From: Acidobacteriota bacterium
GTDB lineage: Bacteria > Acidobacteriota > Holophagae > Thermotomaculales > Thermotomaculaceae
DNA length: 5,455 bases
Assembly (NCBI GenBank): GCA_015487755.1
Contig: WFPG01000189.1
Span: forward strand, 1-5,455
Direction of reading: 5' to 3'
Notes under the pieces: model-generated
What the model was told of the DNA's origin: nothing
The model's input: only the letters and a program-made list of their open reading frames with translations
Databases searched by the model: none
Shown here: positions 1 to 4,766 of the stretch, piece by piece
How positions within the stretch are numbered: the first letter of the stretch is position 1
Layout: each line of letters starts with the position of its first letter
Translations under genes and position numbers: made by a program

Positions 1-33
1 ATCTTTTACTCAAAAGAGTAGGGTAGATTTTTT
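1..33 (+). terminator. Possible rho-independent terminator read on the plus strand
   Basis: TACTC (7-11), loop AAAA, GAGTA (16-20) forms a perfect 5-bp stem. It can be extended by two G-U pairs and by ATCT (1-4) with AGAT (25-28) across a two-base bulge, and it is followed by a T run (28-33). G-U pairing and the T run favour plus-strand transcription, so it may end a convergent gene left of the window. It includes the stop codon of the minus-strand membrane gene. The stem may extend beyond base 1, which cannot be seen. Confidence 0.3.
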
Positions 34-458
34 GTGTTTTCGCTTTGAAAGTCGGATTTTTTAGGCATCCACAGTAAAACCCCGATTATAGAAAGCACTC
101 CAAGGGGAACGAAGAAGATACTTTCAGTTATAAATCCCGCCACAAAACCGTAAATTGCAATGCTTTCGGCGAATGCTGACATAACTATTATTTTTACTCT
201 CGGGTTTTTCTTAAATACTTGAATAGAGATGTTTTTAGCAAAGATTACAATGAAAAATTGAGATATTCCAAGAAAATAAAGTATTTTCACTATAGGCGGG
301 AAAAGCATTTTCTGTTCTATGAATAGGGTTTTGTATATCTCAGAATTTAAAGGGTAAGGTTTCATTAAGCCTAAAATGAAAAAATAGATAAATGTTGAAA
401 AAAGAATTGAAAACCAGATTATTAAAGTATTTTGGTATTCTTTTTCCCAATCTTCCAT
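6..458 (-). CDS. Four-helix membrane protein with a subunit-c-like helix
   Basis: A 150-residue integral membrane protein of unknown function. Four hydrophobic segments are visible, at about residues 12-31, 53-74, 89-110 and 112-131, with a short charged N-terminus and a polar C-terminal tail. Helix 3 contains AESIAIYGFVAGF (97-109), with Glu98 inside the membrane. This resembles the second helix of F/V-type ATPase subunit c, where a carboxylate is followed by an IYG-type motif. The Gly-rich first helix of true subunit c is not evident, so I do not call it an ATPase subunit. The ATG has a strong ribosome binding site (GGGAGGA, 465-471) embedded in the end of the upstream peroxiredoxin gene, and the gap to that gene is one base, so the two are almost certainly co-translated. 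The role could be redox- or ion-linked, but that is inference. The gene call is firm and the function unknown. Confidence 0.85.
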   Translation of the reverse strand: MEDWEKEYQNTLIIWFSILFSTFIYFFILGLMKPYPLNSEIYKTLFIEQKMLFPPIVKILYFLGISQFFIVIFAKNISIQVFKKNPRVKIIVMSAFAESIAIYGFVAGFITESIFFVPLGVLSIIGVLLWMPKKSDFQSENTKNLPYSFE

Positions 459-459
459 A

Positions 460-975
460 CTATTTCCTCCCGATTTTTTGTTTTAAATAATTCAAGATAT
501 CTTCCGGGTTTCCTTCAGGGTTAACGCTTCTATAAATCTTTTCTATTTTGCCTTCAGGGTTGATTAATATTGTGTCCCTTCTGCACATCCCAAACAAACT
601 CTTAACTCCAAAGTACTTTGAAACTTCCCCTGTTTTGTCGTAAAGAAGAGGGATTGTAATGTTATGTTTTTTCTTAAACTTTCTGTGGCTTTCAAGGTTG
701 TCTTTGTTAATCCCGAAAACCACGGTGTTTGCCTTTTCAAATTCCTTTTTCAGTCTGGAAAAGGTTATTGCCTCTTTTGTGCACCCTGAAGTGTCGTCTT
801 TAGGGTAAAAATAGAGGACAACCCATTTCCCTTTTAATTTGCCAAGTTCTACAATGCTTCCGTCATCCGCTTGAACTTTAAAATTTTTAACAATATCACC
901 TTCTTTTATCGCTTTTGCATTTAAATTAAGCCCGAAAAATAGAGCAAAAATTAAAAAAACATATACTAATTTCAT
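460..975 (-). CDS. bcp: Exported Bcp/PrxQ-type peroxiredoxin
   Basis: A 171-residue thiol peroxidase of the AhpC/TSA superfamily, Bcp/PrxQ branch, which reduces H2O2 and organic hydroperoxides using thiol donors. The active-site motif PxxxTxxC is present as Pro58, Thr62 and peroxidatic Cys65, within YPKDDTSGCTKEA. The conserved active-site Arg is probably Arg133. The first 22 residues form a Sec signal peptide (Lys at position 2, hydrophobic core 4-18, AKA cleavage site 20-22), so the mature enzyme should act in the periplasm or outside the cytoplasmic membrane; most Bcp proteins are cytoplasmic. The usual resolving cysteine five residues after the peroxidatic one is replaced by Ile70. The only other cysteine is Cys131, two residues before Arg133. 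Ser63 replaces the usual Pro of the TPGC motif. The start is supported by AAAGGAGA at 981-988. It is the first gene of a two-gene unit with the downstream membrane protein. Confidence 0.93.
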   Translation of the reverse strand: MKLVYVFLIFALFFGLNLNAKAIKEGDIVKNFKVQADDGSIVELGKLKGKWVVLYFYPKDDTSGCTKEAITFSRLKKEFEKANTVVFGINKDNLESHRKFKKKHNITIPLLYDKTGEVSKYFGVKSLFGMCRRDTILINPEGKIEKIYRSVNPEGNPEDILNYLKQKIGRK

Positions 976-1004
976 TTTTCTCTCCTTTTGATGTTTATAT
1001 CAAA

Positions 1005-1013
1005 ATTATATCA
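1005..1013 (-). promoter_or_regulatory. Extended -10 promoter for the peroxiredoxin unit
   Basis: On the minus strand this reads TGATATAAT, a perfect extended -10 element (TG, one base, TATAAT). No good -35 box lies 16-18 bases upstream, which extended -10 promoters can tolerate. Transcription would start near 998, leaving a leader of about 22 bases that contains the ribosome binding site at 981-988. A second, weaker copy (TGATATAAA) lies at 994-1002 but would place the start inside the ribosome binding site. Confidence 0.5.
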
Positions 1014-1067
1014 AAAAAGAGGAAAAATGGGATTTTTTATATCGAGTTTTTTAGCACTTTTAGGTTT

Positions 1068-1152
1068 AACAGAAACAACGAAATTTTCTCTTCTAAAAAT
1101 GTTTTTTGAGAAATAGGTTTATTTTTGATATAGTGAACTAACCGTTTCTGTT
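1068..1152. repeat. Widely spaced 9-bp inverted repeat in the divergent region
   Basis: AACAGAAAC at 1068-1076 and its exact reverse complement GTTTCTGTT at 1144-1152, 67 bases apart. The arms bracket the plus-strand promoter (1106-1134), and the right arm starts just past the predicted transcription start. Such a pair could be two operator half-sites or separate regulator sites, but in AT-rich DNA chance is a fair alternative. The rest of the 976-1201 intergenic region holds only the two promoters and ribosome binding sites. Confidence 0.3.
1106..1134 (+). promoter_or_regulatory. Sigma70-type promoter for the secreted protein gene
   Basis: A TTGAGA -35 box (1106-1111), a 17-base spacer and a TATAGT -10 box (1129-1134) preceded by TG at the extended -10 position (1126-1127). 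Both hexamers match consensus at five of six positions. The predicted start near 1141 gives an untranslated leader of about 60 bases before the ATG at 1202. Seen by eye; no transcript data. Confidence 0.6.
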
Positions 1153-1201
1153 TGATGAATTAAAAATCTCAATTTAAAATAGGGATTTTTTAGGGGGTAT
1201 A

Positions 1202-1978
1202 ATGGTTAACTTAAAGTTTATTAAGTTTTTTCCTGTTTTTCTGATATTAACCGTTTTCTGCTTTAATTCAAATGCATTTTGGGGAAAGAAGCACAAAAAT
1301 TCTTTTAAAATTTACGGCTTTGTTTGGGCTGATTTTGAAAGGGGGGCAATGAATTTTCCTATGCAACTTTACAGTAAAAAAACGGGGAAAATGGTGGGGA
1401 TGTGCAAAACAAATGTTTTTTCAAGGTTTAAGTTTAAAAACATCCCTCCCGGGGATTATGTTTTAAAAGCGGGGAAGTTTGTCAAGGATGTAAAAGTTGT
1501 AAATAAAAATGTTAAGGTTGACTTCAACCTTTCTGCACCTGACGGTCTTATGCACCATGGAGACAGGTTTGTTTATGATGCGTCCAAAGAACTTGAAAAA
1601 GCAACTACAGGGGGAGACCCGGGGAAGACAAACCCCGAATTGGTTAGGTGGATAGCGGGGGAGTACTATTCTTATCAAGGAAGTACTGAAAGAAAGTTAA
1701 TGCTTTGCCCAAACGGGACTTTTTACGATTCAAGCGAGTCCTCTTATTCAGGCTCAAGCAGTGACAGTTACGGCAACGAGACTTCCTCATTCGGTGCGGC
1801 AAGTTCAAATTCAGGCAGCGGAAGGTGGTCTATTCGCGGAAACAAACAAAGTGGAACTATTACCTTTTGCTATAAAGGAAAGGAATGCAACACGGTAAAA
1901 TACTACAGAATGAAAGACAATTGCTTCAAAATAAACGGCATAACTTTTTGCTATAAAGGAAGGCCGAGGTGTAAATAA
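1202..1978 (+). CDS. Secreted Ser- and Cys-rich protein with carboxypeptidase-regulatory-like domain
   Basis: A 258-residue exported protein of unknown function. The N-terminus is a Sec signal peptide: basic start, hydrophobic stretch 9-21, probable cleavage after SNA at 23-25. Cys20 lacks a lipobox (Phe before it), so it is not a clear lipoprotein. Residues about 36-110 look like a carboxypeptidase-regulatory/SpaA-type beta sandwich: the start FKIYGFV and the motif IPPGDYVL (81-88) are typical. A linker follows, then a C-terminal domain (about 146-257) with the pattern seen in many uncharacterised secreted bacterial proteins: GEYYSY, LCPNGTF (168-174), a Ser-rich loop (177-207, 15 Ser), GRWSIRG (207-213) and INGITF. 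This domain holds six cysteines (169, 223, 229, 241, 250, 257), an even number that suits disulfides, and TFCYKG occurs twice. The ATG is preceded by AGGGGGT (1192-1198) at short spacing. It is monocistronic, with its own promoter, and converges with the PHP gene 8 bases away. Confidence 0.88.
   Translation: MVNLKFIKFFPVFLILTVFCFNSNAFWGKKHKNSFKIYGFVWADFERGAMNFPMQLYSKKTGKMVGMCKTNVFSRFKFKNIPPGDYVLKAGKFVKDVKVVNKNVKVDFNLSAPDGLMHHGDRFVYDASKELEKATTGGDPGKTNPELVRWIAGEYYSYQGSTERKLMLCPNGTFYDSSESSYSGSSSDSYGNETSSFGAASSNSGSGRWSIRGNKQSGTITFCYKGKECNTVKYYRMKDNCFKINGITFCYKGRPRCK
1865..1961 (+). repeat. In-frame 16-base direct repeat within the secreted protein gene
   Basis: TTTTGCTATAAAGGAA occurs exactly at 1865-1880 and again at 1946-1961, 81 bases (27 codons) apart and in the same reading frame. 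Each copy encodes FCYKG and is followed a few residues later by another cysteine (KEC and RPRC). The copies sit at the two last beta strands of the C-terminal domain. A local duplication or convergent strand pattern could explain this. Confidence 0.75.
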
Positions 1979-1986
1979 GGGTAAAT

Positions 1987-2856
1987 TTACAGTTTCCTTG
2001 TTTCCATTATGGAGAACATATCCCTTTTTCTCTCTTTGAGTTTTATAAAAAAGTCATACGGAACTTCAGGCACTCCCATCTTTACATAGGGCTTGTTTTC
2101 GCCGTGAAAGTCTGAGCCGCCTGTTGGCACAAGGTTGAACCTGTAAGCAAGTTCAAGGTATTTTCTGCTTTCCTTTTCAGGTATTTCGGAGTGGATTACT
2201 TCAAGCCCCTGCAACCCGCTTTTTTTGAGAAGTATTATAAAGTCTATTAAATCATTTGTGTTCATTCCTATTAAAATCGGGTGTGCCAGAACCGGGACAA
2301 TGCCGTTTTCAAAGAGAAAACTTACCGCTTCGGGGGTTGTGAGTTTCTCTTTCGGCACAAAGGCAAGGCCGTCGTTGCCAATGTACTTTGAAAACGCTTC
2401 ATTTGTGTCCTTAACAAAGCCTTTTTTTACCATTAAGGCTGCAAAGTGAGGCCTTCCGATTAACTGACCGTTTGCCTCTTTTTCAAGTTCTTCCCATGTG
2501 ACTTCAAAACCTAAATCTTTCAGCCTTGCAATAAGTTTTATGTTTCTAACCTTCCTTGCGTCCTGAAGAAAGTTGAGTTTTTCCATTACATCTTTATTTT
2601 CGGGGTCTATGAAGTATCCAAGGACATGGATTTCAGGGTATCCCTCAAAAAGTGAACTTATCTCAATCCCCGCAATTGTTTCAATACCCTGTTTTTTCCC
2701 CTCTTCAAGAAACTCTTTTACTCCCCCCGCAGTGTCGTGGTCTGTTAACGCTATTGCCGATAATCCCTTTTCCTTTGCGTGTCTTACAAGTTCGGAAGGG
2801 GTGTAAGTGCCGTCTGAAACCGTTGAGTGCATGTGCAAGTCTATCAATTTTCTCAT
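1987..2856 (-). CDS. PHP-domain phosphoesterase (RNase AM / nucleoside bisphosphatase family)
   Basis: A 289-residue metal-dependent phosphoesterase of the PHP family, closest in layout to TrpH/YciV (RNase AM) and the 3',5'-nucleotide bisphosphatase group, which remove phosphate from 3',5'-bisphosphonucleotides or trim RNA 5' ends. The metal ligands expected of PHP proteins are all visible: DLHMHS (His8, His10), Asp15, TDHD (39-41, with His40), Glu65 in GIEIS, His77 in HVLGY, His137 in GRPHFA, His192 in LAHP, and Asp249/His251 in GSDFHG. Full length and intact; no signal peptide, so cytoplasmic. The start is well fixed: ATG, with AGGAGA at 2863-2868 and six bases of spacing, and this site includes the TAG stop of the upstream dehydrogenase gene. 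It is the last gene of the minus-strand operon. Exact substrate is not readable from sequence. Confidence 0.92.
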   Translation of the reverse strand: MRKLIDLHMHSTVSDGTYTPSELVRHAKEKGLSAIALTDHDTAGGVKEFLEEGKKQGIETIAGIEISSLFEGYPEIHVLGYFIDPENKDVMEKLNFLQDARKVRNIKLIARLKDLGFEVTWEELEKEANGQLIGRPHFAALMVKKGFVKDTNEAFSKYIGNDGLAFVPKEKLTTPEAVSFLFENGIVPVLAHPILIGMNTNDLIDFIILLKKSGLQGLEVIHSEIPEKESRKYLELAYRFNLVPTGGSDFHGENKPYVKMGVPEVPYDFFIKLKERKRDMFSIMETRKL

Positions 2857-2866
2857 TATTTTTCTC

Positions 2867-4171
2867 CTAAAGTTTAAAGATATTATCTTTCTTTATTCCG
2901 TCAAATGCGTTTCTTGTATCAAGTATTGCCTTTCCGTTTTCAGCAATTTCCTCAAGGTTAAATGCAGTGTGGTTTGTAACCATTATAATTAAGTCAAAAA
3001 GCGAGATATTTTCAGGCTTTAACTCAACAGAGGTGTACATCTCCCCTTCAAAAAAGAGTTTTGAATGGAAGGGGTCTGAGTAATTCACTATTGCATTGTA
3101 TGAGTTTAAGAGTTTGATTATGTCAAATGCAGGGGATTCCCTTAAATCGCTTACATCTTTTTTGTAAGTGACTCCTAAAATCAAAACCTTCGCCCTGTTT
3201 AAAGGCTTTCCGAATCGGTTTAAAATCCTTATAGCCTTTTCAACCACAAAGCGTGGCATATTTGCGTTTATGTCTGACGCCAATTCAATAAACCTGTTGT
3301 AAAACCCCACTGTTTTCCCTTTCCATAGCAAGTATTCAGGGTCTAAAGGTATGCAATGCCCCCCAATGCCTGGGCCGGGGTAAAAGGGCATAAAGCCGTA
3401 AGGCTTTGTTGAGGCTGCTTTTATAACGTTCCAGATGTTTATCCCCATTCTGTCGCACATTAAAGTCAATTCGTTGACAAGCGCTATATTTACGGCCCTG
3501 AAGGTGTTTTCAAGGAGTTTTGCCATCTCCGCTTCTTCAAGTGTCTCAACCTTGACTATTTTTTCAATAATCCTGCCATAAAGCATACTTGCCGCTTTTA
3601 AACAGTTTTCAGAGTATCCCCCTAAAATTTTCGGGGTGTTTTCTATTGAATAGTATTTGTTGCCCGGGTCAACCCTTTCGGGAGAGAATGCGACGAAAAT
3701 CTCTTCCCCCGCCTTCATTCCCTTTTTAGTCAATTCTTCAACTATAAACTCCCTTGTGGTTCCCGGATAGGTGGTTGATTCAAGCACAATCAAAAATGGC
3801 TTTTGCCTTAAATTATTCAATGTGTTTTCAACCGCATGCTTAACATAGGATAAATCAGGGTTTTTTGATTTTGACAACGGGGTAGGGACGGTTATACTTA
3901 CTGCGTCTAACTTTGAGATAAGTGAATAGGATGTTGAGACCTTAAACTGCCCGCTTGAAATAAATTTTTTAACATCCTCTGAAGACACATCCTGAACATA
4001 GGATATGCCGTCGTTAAGCATTTCAACCTTTATCTCGCTTATGTCTATTCCGTAAACCTTGTACCCCTTTTTCAAAAATGCCATAGCAAGGGGAAGCCCG
4101 ACATAGCCTAACCCAATAACGCCTATTTTAAGGCTCTTGTCTTCAATCTTTTTTAAAAAACTATCAAGCAT
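2867..4171 (-). CDS. wbpA: Nucleotide-sugar dehydrogenase, WbpA type (UDP-GlcNAc 6-dehydrogenase-like)
   Basis: An NAD-dependent UDP-sugar dehydrogenase of the UDP-Glc/GDP-Man family, which oxidises the C6 hydroxyl of a UDP-hexose to a uronic acid in two steps, giving precursors for surface polysaccharide. Numbered from the ATG chosen here (434 residues): Rossmann motif GLGYVG (20-25), VPTPL (95-99) followed by a conserved PDLSYV, ESTTYPGTT (131-139), FSPERVDPGN (162-171), AKLLENTFR with the likely active-site Lys218, GFMPFYPGPG (259-268), GGHCIP with catalytic Cys273, and the C-terminal UDP-binding SDLRESPAF. These match WbpA-type UDP-GlcNAc dehydrogenases best; UDP-ManNAc or UDP-Gal-type substrates are possible. 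I chose ATG 4171 over an in-frame TTG at 4198 because GGAG (4178-4181) sits six bases before the ATG. It overlaps the upstream DUF21 gene by 8 bases. No other sugar-biosynthesis gene is in view. Confidence 0.95.
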   Translation of the reverse strand: MLDSFLKKIEDKSLKIGVIGLGYVGLPLAMAFLKKGYKVYGIDISEIKVEMLNDGISYVQDVSSEDVKKFISSGQFKVSTSYSLISKLDAVSITVPTPLSKSKNPDLSYVKHAVENTLNNLRQKPFLIVLESTTYPGTTREFIVEELTKKGMKAGEEIFVAFSPERVDPGNKYYSIENTPKILGGYSENCLKAASMLYGRIIEKIVKVETLEEAEMAKLLENTFRAVNIALVNELTLMCDRMGINIWNVIKAASTKPYGFMPFYPGPGIGGHCIPLDPEYLLWKGKTVGFYNRFIELASDINANMPRFVVEKAIRILNRFGKPLNRAKVLILGVTYKKDVSDLRESPAFDIIKLLNSYNAIVNYSDPFHSKLFFEGEMYTSVELKPENISLFDLIIMVTNHTAFNLEEIAENGKAILDTRNAFDGIKKDNIFKL

Positions 4172-4766
4172 TTTTTTCTCCGAAAAGTGCGTATTCAATA
4201 TCTTTTCTTTCCTTGAACCTGTTTATTATATCCCTTAAATGCTCAGGCAGGCAATCTTTTTCCCTGTCAAGCATGTGGTAAAACTCTTCTCTTGTAATTA
4301 AATCTTCCTCTTTCTTTATAAATGAGGAAACCATATTGTTCCATTTGTTTAGAAGAAAAACTATTGGGGCAAGGATTTTTGACAGGAATTTTATGGCTCT
4401 GGACACTATAAGAGAAATGGGGGTCGCAAATTTAGAGTAAATTGCTTTTGGAATCATTTCCCCGAATATCATTGTTAAGGGTATAATAAAGAAAACGCCA
4501 ATGTCTTTATATTGCGGTAAATGCTGAAGAATAAACAATGTGCCGAAAAAAGAAGCAGTTGCGGTTGTCAGGTTTGTACCTATTAAACATACGGTTAAAA
4601 ATCTAATCGGGTTTGCCTTCAATTTAAGCACAAGTTCCGCATTTTTATTCCCGTTTTGAGCAAGGTCTAAAAGTTTTCCACTATCTGCAGATACAATTGC
4701 AATTTCGCTTCCCGAAAAAAAGCCTTCAAATAGTATTGCAATTGCAACAATAATAATTTCACTCAT
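4164..4766 (-). CDS. Stand-alone DUF21 (CNNM transmembrane domain) protein
   Basis: A 200-residue membrane protein consisting of the DUF21/CNNM transmembrane domain alone. Hydrophobic segments lie at about 3-25, 56-79, 90-110 and 114-140. Family signatures are the SGSE motif (18-21) in the first helix, LIGTNL (61-66) in the second, and GEMIPK (102-107) in the third; in structurally studied CNNM/CorC proteins these polar residues line the cation path. After helix 4 come about 50 charged, helical residues (ITREEF and on, 157 to the end), corresponding to the acidic helical bundle before the CBS domains. The protein stops there, with no CBS or CorC_HlyC domain. It lies directly downstream of a second CNNM-family gene, with an 8-base overlap (ATGAGTGA), and its GGAG is at 4774-4777. 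A Mg2+/divalent-cation transport role, perhaps as a partner of the upstream protein, is inferred. Confidence 0.9.
   Translation of the reverse strand: MSEIIIVAIAILFEGFFSGSEIAIVSADSGKLLDLAQNGNKNAELVLKLKANPIRFLTVCLIGTNLTTATASFFGTLFILQHLPQYKDIGVFFIIPLTMIFGEMIPKAIYSKFATPISLIVSRAIKFLSKILAPIVFLLNKWNNMVSSFIKKEEDLITREEFYHMLDREKDCLPEHLRDIINRFKERKDIEYALFGEKNA
4178..4181 (-). promoter_or_regulatory. Ribosome binding site that fixes the dehydrogenase start
   Basis: GGAG on the minus strand, inside the last codons of the DUF21 gene and six A bases before the ATG at 4171. It makes that ATG the likely start. The in-frame TTG at 4198 would add nine residues (NTHFSEKK region) not resembling the family's N-terminus, and would lengthen the overlap with the upstream gene. 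Confidence 0.8.

Noticed and set aside
6..458. Calling the membrane protein an ATP synthase c subunit
   Set aside because: Only one helix matches; the protein is twice the usual size with four helices, lacks a visible Gly-rich helix, and no other ATPase gene is nearby.
1202..1261. Lipoprotein signal with Cys20 as the lipidation site
   Set aside because: The residues before Cys20 (TVF) do not fit a lipobox, while SNA at 23-25 gives a normal signal peptidase I site.
1463..1678. Open frame of 71 codons on the minus strand inside the secreted-protein gene
   Set aside because: Entirely antisense to a gene with a signal peptide and recognisable domains; the product has no family resemblance or ribosome binding site of note.
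2003..2013. Small inverted repeat TCCATTATGGA near the PHP gene end as a terminator
   Set aside because: It is a 5-bp stem with a one-base loop, lies inside the coding sequence, and has no T run after it.
2225..2992. Several plus-strand open frames of 61-77 codons opposite the PHP and dehydrogenase genes
   Set aside because: They are antisense shadows of two clearly identified enzymes; products are low-complexity Ser/Pro/Phe-rich and show no domain.
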